From NCBI GenBank assembly GCA_028717165.1, contig JAQUOK010000002.1, positions 1 to 40,595 of the forward strand: a stretch of DNA of 40,595 nt, in the 5' to 3' direction. This DNA comes from Victivallaceae bacterium. GTDB lineage: Bacteria; Verrucomicrobiota; Lentisphaeria; Victivallales; Victivallaceae. Below, piece by piece: positions 27,113 through 36,163 of this stretch (the stretch's first letter is position 1; the number at the start of each line of letters is the position of its first letter). The notes under the pieces were generated by a model. It saw nothing but the letters and a program-made list of their open reading frames with translations. It did not search any database and had not been told where the DNA came from. Both the position numbers and the translations under genes were made by a program.

Positions 27113-28275
27113 AAGCCAAAAAACTGAAAATAATGACGGTGCTGGGAACCAGGCCGGAAATCATCCGCCTGGCGGCAGTTATCTCGACTCTGGAAAAGTA
27201 TACTGATCATGTCCTGGTCCATACCGGGCAGAATTATGATTATGAACTGAACCAGGTATTCTTTGACGAGCTTGGAGTGAGCAAGCCCGATTATTTCCTG
27301 AACGTAGACACGTCTTCTCTGGGCAAGGTTCTCGGTGAAATACTTATTGAAACGGAAAAAGTTATCCTCAAAGAGAAACCCGATGCGTTTCTGGTTTTAG
27401 GCGATACCAACAGTGCGGTGTCGCTGATGATGGCGAAGAGGATGAAGATCCCGACTTACCACATGGAAGCCGGGAACCGTTCTTTTGACCCGAATGTCCC
27501 CGAAGAAACCAACCGTAAACTGGTTGATCATCTTGCCGACTTCAATCTGGTTTATACCGAGCATGCCAGGCGGCATCTGCTGAGCGAGGGACTGTCTCAC
27601 CGTTTCATTTACCTGACCGGCTCGCCGATGCGGGAAGTCCTGATGGGCAAACTGGGAAACATTGAAAAATCCGGTATTCTTGAGAAACTTGAACTGAAGG
27701 AAGGAAAATACTTTATCGTCAGCGTCCACCGTGAAGAAAATGTCGACAGCCCGGATAATCTGCGCCGGGCAATTGCCTGCCTGACGCGGCTTTACGACGA
27801 ATATCAGCTTCCGATCGTGGTTTCCACTCATCCCCGCACCCGCAACCGGCTCGAACAACTGGAACTGGACATCGCGTCCAGGAACATACGGTTCCTGAAA
27901 CCTTTCGGTTTCTTTGATTACAACAAGCTGCAGATGAATGCGTTCTGCGCGATTTCCGACAGCGGTACGATCAGCGAGGAATCGGCGATTCTGGATTTTC
28001 CGGCCGTAACCCTGAGAAATTCCCTTGAACGGCCGGAAGCGCTTGACGCCGGTTCTATTTTGCTTACCGGACTCGACCCGGAAATTCTTTCGGCGGCGGT
28101 CGGGGTTGTTACGACCGAACGGGAACTTTTCCCGCAGCGGGAAATACCGCGGGAGTATGAAGTCGGAAACACTTCTCTGCGGGTCTGCAAATTCATTATC
28201 GGAACGGCTAAACTGGCGCACCGCTGGCGTAATATGGATGCGTTCAGCCGTTATGACTGGGAAAAAAAACGGTAG
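27109..28275 (+). CDS. fnlC: UDP-N-acetylglucosamine 2-epimerase-type enzyme (FnlC/WbjD/CapG)
   Basis: KIMTVLGTRPEIIRLAAVISTLEKYTDHVLVHTGQNYDYELNQVFFDELGVSKPDYFL; HMEAGNRSFDPNVPEETNRKLVDH; 4-nt overlap with upstream gene. Confidence 0.92.
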   Translation: MKAKKLKIMTVLGTRPEIIRLAAVISTLEKYTDHVLVHTGQNYDYELNQVFFDELGVSKPDYFLNVDTSSLGKVLGEILIETEKVILKEKPDAFLVLGDTNSAVSLMMAKRMKIPTYHMEAGNRSFDPNVPEETNRKLVDHLADFNLVYTEHARRHLLSEGLSHRFIYLTGSPMREVLMGKLGNIEKSGILEKLELKEGKYFIVSVHREENVDSPDNLRRAIACLTRLYDEYQLPIVVSTHPRTRNRLEQLELDIASRNIRFLKPFGFFDYNKLQMNAFCAISDSGTISEESAILDFPAVTLRNSLERPEALDAGSILLTGLDPEILSAAVGVVTTERELFPQREIPREYEVGNTSLRVCKFIIGTAKLAHRWRNMDAFSRYDWEKKR

Positions 28276-28278
28276 GAT

Positions 28279-29100
28279 ATGCGCAAAATATTCGGCAGAA
28301 CCGGAATATATCTTATTCTGATCGCAGTTTTGGCCGGCGCGCTTCGAATTGCCCGGGCGTTACAGGAAGAAAGATACAGTACTGACGCGTATTTTTATTT
28401 CCGGATTGCTAAAGACTGGGCGCGCTATGGAGCGGATTACGCATATTTGTACGATGTGGCTCATACTCCGCCGCTGCTGCCCTGGACAATGGCGCTCAGT
28501 TACGATTTGGGCCTTACCCCCGAATATATTGCCCTTGGCCTGGGGATATTGCTGGGCATGCTTATGCCGCTGGGCGCTTTCTGGGCGGCATCCAACCTGT
28601 TCCCGGAACCCAATGAGAAAAACCGGAATTTCATTATCGGAGGCCGGTACGCTTATGCATTACTGGCGGCTTTTCTGGTGGCGGTTCACCCGTTTTTCAT
28701 CAGGATAAGCGTCAGTTGCCTGCGGGAGATACTCTACCTGCCTCTGATGGTTTTCGGAATAGCTTCCGCCTTGTCCGCAATACGCCATAAATCCCTGGTG
28801 AAATGGTGCCTTTTTGCCGCTTTTACCGCATTGGCCAACCTGACCCGCCGGGAAGGGATAATCATACTCGGAATATTTTTTGCCTGGCAGTTGGTCGAAT
28901 TTTGCGTTGACCGCAAAGCTTTTCTCAAAGATATCCTTTATTATTTTTCTTCGGCGTGCTGCGTATCGGCTGTTTTCCTGGCGATTACGCTCCCGGTTAT
29001 GTACGGTCTGAGCGGCTCGTCATGCGTCTGGTCGCCATTACTTATCAATTTGCAGGCAGGAGGATATGGACACTATTTTATCCATTTCGGACTGGGGTGA
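28279..29100 (+). CDS. GT-C (family 39-like) membrane glycosyltransferase, N-terminal portion
   Basis: STDAYFYFRIAKDWARYGADYAYLYDVAHTPPLLPWTMAL first-loop acidic region; TRREGII motif; multi-TM. Ends with a stop at 29098-29100 while a compatible C-terminal TM region opens in the +1 frame. Confidence 0.6.
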   Translation: MRKIFGRTGIYLILIAVLAGALRIARALQEERYSTDAYFYFRIAKDWARYGADYAYLYDVAHTPPLLPWTMALSYDLGLTPEYIALGLGILLGMLMPLGAFWAASNLFPEPNEKNRNFIIGGRYAYALLAAFLVAVHPFFIRISVSCLREILYLPLMVFGIASALSAIRHKSLVKWCLFAAFTALANLTRREGIIILGIFFAWQLVEFCVDRKAFLKDILYYFSSACCVSAVFLAITLPVMYGLSGSSCVWSPLLINLQAGGYGHYFIHFGLG

Positions 29101-29821
29101 TTTCCTTTTATCGCGGCTCCTGCTTGACGCGGTGTTCGTGGTTGTTGCGATATTGCTGATTTTTGCATTTTTCAACCGCAGGGAATATGAAAATACGCCC
29201 ATGTTCCGTTTTTTCCTGACGGCTCTGACGGTAACCCTGCTTTCGCGCTATGCGTATTTTGTAATTTCCGAAGCTAAGATCAACAGCCGTTATTTGTTTC
29301 CGGCGGCATTCTACGTGCTTATCCTGTGCGTTCCGGGGTTTCCGGTGATCGTAAAGCTGGGAAATTATCTTCTTAAGTTCATACCCGGCGGCAAAGAAAA
29401 GATTCTGGCGGTTTTATTAGTGCTCGGTATCGGAATAGCCTGTATCGGTAAAGCGCTGCATAATCCCGAAAAAAAGGAATATATTCACAGAGTTGCGCAA
29501 ATCCTGAAAGCTTCTTCTTCACCCGTGCTTATTTCGGATATGGGTGATTCTGTGCGGATTGCCTGGCATTCGGATTCCGAATTGATACCTTTGTCTTCTG
29601 TGCTGAATACCCAATATCCGGTATTTGCCGGGAACGCATTGAAAAGATTGAAGGCGCAGCCCGGCAATCTTTTCCTGTTCGTAAGATTCAAGGATACCGA
29701 GTTCAGGAAAATCTTTACCGACCGGAAACTTGAATTCCCGAAAGAGTTTATACTGCTGGAAGAATTCAATGAAAGACATAAAAGGTTCTATTCGTTGTAT
29801 AAAATCAGTTTTGAACATTAG
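29066..29821 (+). CDS. GT-C-like membrane protein, C-terminal portion (likely the continuation of 28279-29100 after a frameshift)
   Basis: TM segments then EAKINSRYLFPAAFYVLILCVPGF (SRYLFP typical of GT-C C-terminal half); overlaps the upstream ORF by 35 nt; AGGAGG only 2 nt before ATG 29066. Confidence 0.55.
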   Translation: MDTILSISDWGDFLLSRLLLDAVFVVVAILLIFAFFNRREYENTPMFRFFLTALTVTLLSRYAYFVISEAKINSRYLFPAAFYVLILCVPGFPVIVKLGNYLLKFIPGGKEKILAVLLVLGIGIACIGKALHNPEKKEYIHRVAQILKASSSPVLISDMGDSVRIAWHSDSELIPLSSVLNTQYPVFAGNALKRLKAQPGNLFLFVRFKDTEFRKIFTDRKLEFPKEFILLEEFNERHKRFYSLYKISFEH

Positions 29822-29829
29822 ACGGAAGC

Positions 29830-31053
29830 ATGAAAATATTAATAATAACCCAGTATTTTTATCCGGAAAATTTCAAGGTGAACGATTTCGCCGTGGGGAT
29901 GAAAGAACGCGGCCACGAGGTCGTGGTCCTGACCGGGCTGCCTAACTATCCCCAGGGCAGGATCTATGACGGCTACGGCTTCTTTAAACGGCTTGAAGAT
30001 GAATATGAAGGCATCAGGGTGGTTCGTTCTTGGCTGCTGCCGCGCGGGAACAGCAGCGGCTGGAGACTGTTCATCAACTATATTTCTTTTCCGTTCCTGG
30101 TATCTTTCAGGGGACTTTGGAAGCTGCGGGGGAAATTTGATGTGATATTCGTGCATGAGCCGTCCCCGATATTTATCGGAATTCCGGCGCTTATTATGAA
30201 ATGGCGCTTCCGGGCTCCGGTATTTCTGTGGATCCTTGACTTGTGGCCGGAAAGCCTTACCGCCGCCGGGAACATAAATTCGTCTCTGCTTCTGAAACCG
30301 GTAAGGTGGGCGGTCAAGTTCATCTACACCTATACTGATAAACTGCTGATGGCCTCAAAGGCTTTCAGGACTTCGATCAGGTCGTTCGGAATTGCCGATG
30401 ACAAACTTGAATATTTTCCCAACTGGGCGGAAGGTCATTTAGGATATCAGGCTGCTGCTGATTTCGAATACCGGCATTTGCTGCCCGACGGTTTTAAAGT
30501 CATGTTCGCCGGCAATATCGGGGAATCCCAGGATTTTCAATCCATTCTCGCTGCGGCGGAGAAGCTCAAATCGCATCCGGATATCAAGTGGGTTGTTATC
30601 GGCGACGGCCGCAAGGCGGAATGGGTAAGGCAGGAAATCGGCAGGCGCGGGCTGGAACAGACTTTTTTTCTGCTCGGCAGATTCCCGGCCGAAACGATGA
30701 GCAGTTTTTTCAGTCATGCGGATGCCATGCTTGTAACTCTTAAAAAGGAGCCTATATTTGAATTGACGGTACCGGCTAAACTGCAGGCTTACATGGCATG
30801 CGGCAAGCTGGTTTTGACCATGCTGGACGGAGAGGGAAGCCGGATTGTAGAGGAAGCCGGGGCCGGACTTGTGTGCGCTTCCGGCGATTTTGCCGGACTG
30901 GCGGAAAACGTGTTGGAAATATATCACAAACCGGCACGGGAACGGGATGAATTCGGAAAAAACGCCCTTGATTATTACCGGAAAGTTTTTGACCGGGATA
31001 AACTCTTTGATGAAATTGTCGGAATGTTTGAAAAAACGATCAACGGAAACTGA
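29830..31053 (+). CDS. Glycosyltransferase family 4, WbuB/WbjE-like (putative L-FucNAc transferase)
   Basis: MKILIITQYFYPENFKVNDFAVGMKERGHEVVVLTGLPNYPQGRIYDGYG; LWILDLWPESLTAAG; directly follows the fnlABC block. Confidence 0.85.
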   Translation: MKILIITQYFYPENFKVNDFAVGMKERGHEVVVLTGLPNYPQGRIYDGYGFFKRLEDEYEGIRVVRSWLLPRGNSSGWRLFINYISFPFLVSFRGLWKLRGKFDVIFVHEPSPIFIGIPALIMKWRFRAPVFLWILDLWPESLTAAGNINSSLLLKPVRWAVKFIYTYTDKLLMASKAFRTSIRSFGIADDKLEYFPNWAEGHLGYQAAADFEYRHLLPDGFKVMFAGNIGESQDFQSILAAAEKLKSHPDIKWVVIGDGRKAEWVRQEIGRRGLEQTFFLLGRFPAETMSSFFSHADAMLVTLKKEPIFELTVPAKLQAYMACGKLVLTMLDGEGSRIVEEAGAGLVCASGDFAGLAENVLEIYHKPARERDEFGKNALDYYRKVFDRDKLFDEIVGMFEKTINGN

Positions 31054-31056
31054 AAA

Positions 31057-32043
31057 ATGAATGCCCTAGTGAGCGGAGCCAACGGTTTTATCGGAAAATT
31101 TTTGTGTCGCGCATTATCGGAAAAAGGTTATGTTGTAACCGGCCTGGACATGGCGGATGAGAAACCCGCCTGGTGTGACCGGTATTTCAAAGCGGATATT
31201 ACCGCGGCGGATGACAGATTGGCTGCGGCCTGCAAAAATATGGATGTGGTTTTCCACCTTGCCGCCAAAGTGCATGCCCTTGCTGAAGTAAAAGCCGACC
31301 TTGAGCAATACCGGCTGATAAACGCGGACGGTACCGCGAATCTGTTCAAGGCCGCCGCTGAAAATGCGGTCGGCAAATTTATTTTTTTCAGTACCGTCAA
31401 GGTTTACGGTGAAAAGATTCCCGGCCTGGATAACAGCAGAATCCCGGTTGACGAAAACTGTGAAACCGTGCCGGACACTCCGTACGGGCAATCGAAACTG
31501 GCGGCGGAGAAAATCGTTCTCGGCGGGAACTATGCCGGCAATGCAACCGTACTGCGTTTATCCATGGTGTACGGTCCGGGAGCTAAAGGAAATATCCATA
31601 AAATGATAAAAGCGATGCGGAGGGGAATACCTTTCCCGCTGCCGGAATTTCATAATAAACGTTCCATGGTCGATGTCCGGGATGTGGTTAAAGCCGCACT
31701 TGCAGTTGCCGAAAGGGACGAAGCCGCCGGCCAGGTCTATATCGTATCGGACGGCAAAGCATATTCAACCAGGCAGATTGTCGTTTCCGTACTGCGGGCG
31801 CTGGGAAAGAGTCCCTGGCCGTTCAGTATTCCGGCTTTCTGCTTTGTTGTTCTCGGCCGGGCAGGGGATATGATTTCCCGGATTCGCGGCCGAAGGTTTT
31901 TCTTTGATTCGGACGCCCTGAACAAGATTTCCGGCTCAGCCTGGTTCTCTTCTGAAAAAATCGAGCGGCAGTTGGGGTTCATGCCGGATTATGACCTTGA
32001 GGCGGCACTGCCTGAAATGCTTAAGCAAAAGGAAGATAAATAA
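31057..32043 (+). CDS. NAD-dependent epimerase/reductase (WbjF/WbpV-like; UDP-4-keto-6-deoxy-HexNAc C4-reductase candidate)
   Basis: MNALVSGANGFIGKFLCRALSEKGYVVTGLDM; VFHLAAKVH; YGQSKLAAEKIV; RLSMVYGPGAKGNIHKMIKAMRRGIPFPLP, typical of the WbpV group next to WbpL. Confidence 0.8.
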   Translation: MNALVSGANGFIGKFLCRALSEKGYVVTGLDMADEKPAWCDRYFKADITAADDRLAAACKNMDVVFHLAAKVHALAEVKADLEQYRLINADGTANLFKAAAENAVGKFIFFSTVKVYGEKIPGLDNSRIPVDENCETVPDTPYGQSKLAAEKIVLGGNYAGNATVLRLSMVYGPGAKGNIHKMIKAMRRGIPFPLPEFHNKRSMVDVRDVVKAALAVAERDEAAGQVYIVSDGKAYSTRQIVVSVLRALGKSPWPFSIPAFCFVVLGRAGDMISRIRGRRFFFDSDALNKISGSAWFSSEKIERQLGFMPDYDLEAALPEMLKQKEDK

Positions 32044-33080
32044 TGCTTGTCTATGTTTTGGGAGGAATATTGGCGGGGGTTGGCGGAGCATGGTTTATTG
32101 TGCGTTGCGGTCACAATTTAGGGATGATCGATAAGCCGAACCACCGCAGTTCCCATTCGGTTGCGACCCCGAAGGGCGGAGGCATCGGGATACTGGCCGC
32201 ATTTCTCGTTGCTGCGCTTGCGGGCGGCGGCCGCCCGGCTTTGTGGATACCGGCTTCGGTATTGTCTTTGTTGAGCCTGTATGGCGACAAACTTCATTTA
32301 TCGCATAAACTTCGCCTTATGGTGCAGTTTGTATGTTCCGCGATTTTAATCTGTTTTGCCGCGAGGCATAATTACTGCGCCGTTTCTTCTTCAACCGGTA
32401 TTCCCGTTTTACTGATCATTCCGCTTTTCATCCTCATGGTGACCGCGACGGCCAACTATTATAACTTTATGGATGCGCTTAACGGCATTGCCGGCATTAC
32501 CGGGCTTATCGCGTTTTCCTCTCTGGCTTTTGTCGCCGGCAAAAGCGGGATTTATGATCTGACCGTCATCTGCATCACTGTTGCGGGGGCGTGTTGCGGT
32601 TTTCTTTTCCTGAATATGACCGGAAAAGTCTTTATGGGTGACGGCGGAAGCATCCTGCTGGGGTTCCTCTTTGCCGGAACGGCGATATTATTATCCGAAA
32701 CCCTTCTGGATGTTCTTTGCTACTTCGCTTTTATTTATCCTTTTTATGCGGATGAATTTATCAGTATCGTGATAAGGCTGAACCAAAGACAGAGCTTGTT
32801 CAAAGCCCATCGCGGACATCTCTGCCAGCTTCTGGCAAATGAATTGAATATCGCGCACTGGAAGGTGGCTTTCATGTACGGTTTGTGCCAGTTAATCATA
32901 ATTCTGCTGGTACAGAAGCTCAGGAATTACGGGCTTTTCCCGGTTGCGGCGTTGGAAATACTTCTGCTGTTTCTGACCGGATATTGCTATGTATTTGTTA
33001 AGAAGGCAATTAAGCGGACGCAAGTGCCAGAAGTCAAGTATAACGAAATCGACGTTCGGGACGCCGGGCGAGCCTCTTGA
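32043..33080 (+). CDS. wbpL: Undecaprenyl-phosphate HexNAc-1-phosphate transferase, WbpL/WecA/MraY-like
   Basis: IDKPNHRSSHSVATPKGGGIGI; ANYYNFMDALNGIAGITG; GFLFLNMTGKVFMGDGGSILLGFL; KAHRGHLCQLL; multi-TM. Confidence 0.88.
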   Translation: MLVYVLGGILAGVGGAWFIVRCGHNLGMIDKPNHRSSHSVATPKGGGIGILAAFLVAALAGGGRPALWIPASVLSLLSLYGDKLHLSHKLRLMVQFVCSAILICFAARHNYCAVSSSTGIPVLLIIPLFILMVTATANYYNFMDALNGIAGITGLIAFSSLAFVAGKSGIYDLTVICITVAGACCGFLFLNMTGKVFMGDGGSILLGFLFAGTAILLSETLLDVLCYFAFIYPFYADEFISIVIRLNQRQSLFKAHRGHLCQLLANELNIAHWKVAFMYGLCQLIIILLVQKLRNYGLFPVAALEILLLFLTGYCYVFVKKAIKRTQVPEVKYNEIDVRDAGRAS

Positions 33081-33169
33081 CGGCTCGAAATTTGAGCGTA
33101 ACTTGCTGCGCCTTAGTAAATACCGCTCTCGACACTCTGCGCAGACTGAGCCTGAGCGAAGCGAAAGGC
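33069..33169. repeat. Cluster of short palindromic/hairpin elements in the wbpL-wbpM intergenic region
   Basis: CGAGCC (33069-33074)/GGCTCG (33082-33087); TCTGCGCAGA palindrome 33136-33145; GCCT (33150-33153)/AGGC (33166-33169) flanking GAGCGAAGCGAA. Confidence 0.45.
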
Positions 33170-33215
33170 AAACGGAAAACCCCATTTGCCGTGAATAATA
33201 TTATTTACTTAACCA

Positions 33216-33243
33216 TTGAAAAATAACTTTTGGAATATATAGT
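33216..33243 (+). promoter_or_regulatory. Putative sigma70-type promoter upstream of the wbpM-like gene
   Basis: TTGAAA (33216-33221), 16-nt spacer, TATAGT (33238-33243). Confidence 0.4.
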
Positions 33244-33334
33244 AACAGTTTGTTGCAAGCTGAAAAGGTGAAAAATAGCAGTCGGTATTAAATTTGGCTG
33301 GTGTATTGGAAAATAGAAGTCCGGTATAAAATTT

Positions 33335-35209
33335 ATGAAAAGTTTGATTTTACAGTTCTTACGATTGGCCTTTGAAAAAGCGCCGGATATTTTGTTTAAA
33401 TATCGGAGAGCGCTGGTTTTTCTGCTCAATGTCGAAATTATTCTGGTGTCCATGCTGGCGGCGATAGCTGTCCGTTTCGATTTTACCCTGCCGCCCAATT
33501 ACGGCGGGAACTTTTTAATTCTGGCCGTCATATTTGTCCTTGTAAAAATGCTGATGATCTATATCATGGGGCTCAACCGGGGGGTATGGCGTTATGTTTC
33601 ATTGTCTGACATAAAAATGATATTTTTTGCCAGTTTGTTCGCCTCGTTGCTCCTGATGTTCATTTTCCTCAATTTTCGGGATCAGTTGTGTCCTAATTTC
33701 GCGTTGTCGGTAATAGTTATTGACTTTCTGATCTGTTTCCTGTCCATGTCCTTTGTAAAAGTGTGCGTCAGAATGCTTCGCGAAATAAATGACAATGTTC
33801 AGAATTCGGTGATTATCCGGACCGTGGTTATCGGTAGACTCGATGATATTGATGCGTTGCTTCACGGAATGAGCGTAAATAAGACCGGCAGGAAAATAGT
33901 CGCGGTATTTTGTCCGGAAAAAAATTCCGGCGCGACGATTCGCGGCATTAAAATAAAGGGAATGCATTCGAAAATTGCCCATTTCGCCAAAAGCAATAAC
34001 ATCAGGGAGATTATATTGATACCTCCCTATTCCAGAAAACGTTTGCTTAATCTGCTGCTGGCCGGTTTTGAGAAAATCGATTATAACTGTTCTTTGAAAA
34101 TCGTTCCGGGAATAGGCCAGTTGACGCGGGGCGAGATCAGTTTTTCAAATGTCAGAAAGGTTGAAATGGAGGATTTGCTCGGGCGGAAACCGGTGAGTTT
34201 CGACCATGTGGACATAGAATCGCTGGTGTCGGATAAAAACGTTATGGTTACCGGAGGCGGCGGCAGTATCGGCAGTGAGCTGTGTTGCCAGATAGCCAGG
34301 TTCAGGCCCAGGGTAATCGTCATATTTGAGATATGCGAATACAATCTTTATGAAATTGAACGCAAACTCAGGCATGAATTTCCCGGACAGAGAATACAGA
34401 CAGTGCTGGGAGACATCAAGGACAAGAAATCGCTTTGCGCGGCAATGAAGAAATTTTCTATTGAAGTGCTCTACCATGCCGCCGCATATAAACACGTCCC
34501 GCTGCTGGAAGAAAATATTGTCATGGGGGTATATAACAATATCATAGGAACGGCGAACGTTGCCGACTGTGCGGAAAAAAACGGGGTAAAACGGGTTGTG
34601 GTGATTTCAACGGACAAAGCCGTCAGGCCCACGAGCATGATGGGGGCCACCAAACGCATAGCGGAAAGAATTGTGCTTGAGAGGAAAATGAACGGTACCG
34701 AATTTGTGGTCGTCCGTTTCGGTAATGTGCTCGGCAGCCGCGGAAGCGTTGTCCCGTTGTTCCAGAAGCAGATAGAGGCAGGCGGGCCGGTTACCGTCAC
34801 TTCTAAAAACATGATCCGCTATTTCATGTCGATACCTGAAGCCGCGAAGCTGGTGCTTATGGCCGGTACCATTGCCAGTCCGGGCGATATAATGATCCTC
34901 GAAATGGGGCAGCAGATAAATATTTATGAAATGGCCAAGCACCTTATAACCTTATCCGGGTTCATGCCGCACCGGGACATCGAAATAAAATTTACCGGAA
35001 TACGCCCGGGCGAAAAGGAATATGAAGAACTGTTGACCAAAGAGGAAGAAGTGGATCATACGAGTTTTGAGCGTATTTGTGTTGCCAGAAAACAGGCCGT
35101 GGTCGGCCCGGAAATATCTTTGGATGAAATTATAGCGGTGCTGGACGCGAGAGGCGGAGATGGATTCAGGGAATTATGCAAAACGTATATTCCCGAAAAT
35201 ATGCTGTAA
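33335..35209 (+). CDS. wbpM: UDP-GlcNAc C6-dehydratase, WbpM/CapD/FlaA1-like membrane protein
   Basis: N-terminal TM domain then NVMVTGGGGSIGSELCCQIARFRPRVIVIFEICEYNLYEIERKL; YHAAAYKHVPLLE; STDKAVRPTSMMGATKRIAERI; RFGNVLGSRGSVVPLFQKQI. Confidence 0.93.
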   Translation: MKSLILQFLRLAFEKAPDILFKYRRALVFLLNVEIILVSMLAAIAVRFDFTLPPNYGGNFLILAVIFVLVKMLMIYIMGLNRGVWRYVSLSDIKMIFFASLFASLLLMFIFLNFRDQLCPNFALSVIVIDFLICFLSMSFVKVCVRMLREINDNVQNSVIIRTVVIGRLDDIDALLHGMSVNKTGRKIVAVFCPEKNSGATIRGIKIKGMHSKIAHFAKSNNIREIILIPPYSRKRLLNLLLAGFEKIDYNCSLKIVPGIGQLTRGEISFSNVRKVEMEDLLGRKPVSFDHVDIESLVSDKNVMVTGGGGSIGSELCCQIARFRPRVIVIFEICEYNLYEIERKLRHEFPGQRIQTVLGDIKDKKSLCAAMKKFSIEVLYHAAAYKHVPLLEENIVMGVYNNIIGTANVADCAEKNGVKRVVVISTDKAVRPTSMMGATKRIAERIVLERKMNGTEFVVVRFGNVLGSRGSVVPLFQKQIEAGGPVTVTSKNMIRYFMSIPEAAKLVLMAGTIASPGDIMILEMGQQINIYEMAKHLITLSGFMPHRDIEIKFTGIRPGEKEYEELLTKEEEVDHTSFERICVARKQAVVGPEISLDEIIAVLDARGGDGFRELCKTYIPENML

Positions 35210-35221
35210 ACGAATATGAGA

Positions 35222-35268
35222 CGGCAGTCTTGTGACTTGCCGGGAGGCTGGAGCCGGATCCGGTTTTT
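35222..35268 (+). terminator. Possible terminator downstream of the wbpM-like gene
   Basis: Hairpin CGGCAGTC-TTGT-GAC(t)TGCCG 35222-35242, then CCGGATCCGG (35254-35263) followed by TTTTT. Confidence 0.35.
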
Positions 35269-35375
35269 ACTCTTTGCAATCTTTCCTGATGTTTCCCGGC
35301 GCTTATTTCTTTTCGGCTTGCGAATCCCCGATTTTGCGGTATTTCAGCACAAATAAAAATTAACGGAATCTATGA

Positions 35376-36161
35376 ATGAAAACTGGTGAAATAGTCAGTA
35401 ACCGTGTGCTTCAGGATGAATATTACGAAGTGAAATTTTATGCGCCGGAAATTTGCCGCAAAACCCGGGCCGGCCAGTTCGTGCACGTTAAAATAGAAAA
35501 TTTGAAAGACCGCATTCTGCGCCGCCCTTTCAGTATTTCCGACGTTTCCGGGGATGGTGTCCTGACCGTCGTTTACAAACGCGTAGGCAAGGGAACGGAA
35601 GCGCTTTCCACTCTGCCTGCCGGGACGGTGTGCAATCTGCTCGGCCCGCTGGGGAATCCCTATTCGCCGCCTGACAATGAAGAATTCCCGGTAATTGTTG
35701 CCGGAGGTTACGGTTCTGCCGCAACTTACCTTATCGCCAAAAATTCCCCGGGGAAGGGCATTTTGCTGCTCGGCGCCCGTTCAAAAAATGACCTGATCCT
35801 GATTGATAAATTCACTGCCGCCGGTTTTGAAGTCCGTACTTCCACCGATGACGGTTCGCAGGGACATAAAGGTTTTGTTACGGAACTGGTAGACCGGGTA
35901 ATAGAGGAAAATAAAGACAAAAAGATACGTTTTTACGCCTGCGGTCCGACTCCGATGCTGCTGGCTCTGGCAAAAATGCTGCAGGACAGGGGCTGTAACG
36001 ATGCTGAATTGAGCCTCGACCACCTGATGTGCTGCGGAGTCGGCGCCTGTTTTGCCTGCGTCGTTAAAGTCAGGGCCGACAATGAAGACGGCTGGCGTTA
36101 TGCCAGAACCTGTAAGGAAGGCCCGGTTTTCAAAGCCTCGGAAGTTTACACGGGAGAATAA
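35376..36161 (+). CDS. pyrK: Dihydroorotate dehydrogenase B electron transfer subunit
   Basis: RRPFSISDVSGDGVLTVVYKRVGKGTEALSTLPAGTVCNLLGPLGN (FAD domain); ACGPTPMLLALAKML; SLDHLMCCGVGACFACVVKV 2Fe-2S site. Confidence 0.92.
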   Translation: MKTGEIVSNRVLQDEYYEVKFYAPEICRKTRAGQFVHVKIENLKDRILRRPFSISDVSGDGVLTVVYKRVGKGTEALSTLPAGTVCNLLGPLGNPYSPPDNEEFPVIVAGGYGSAATYLIAKNSPGKGILLLGARSKNDLILIDKFTAAGFEVRTSTDDGSQGHKGFVTELVDRVIEENKDKKIRFYACGPTPMLLALAKMLQDRGCNDAELSLDHLMCCGVGACFACVVKVRADNEDGWRYARTCKEGPVFKASEVYTGE

Positions 36162-36163
36162 AA

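Noticed and set aside
27397-28221. 274-aa minus-strand ORF antisense to fnlC
   Set aside because: Antisense shadow over a confidently identified epimerase
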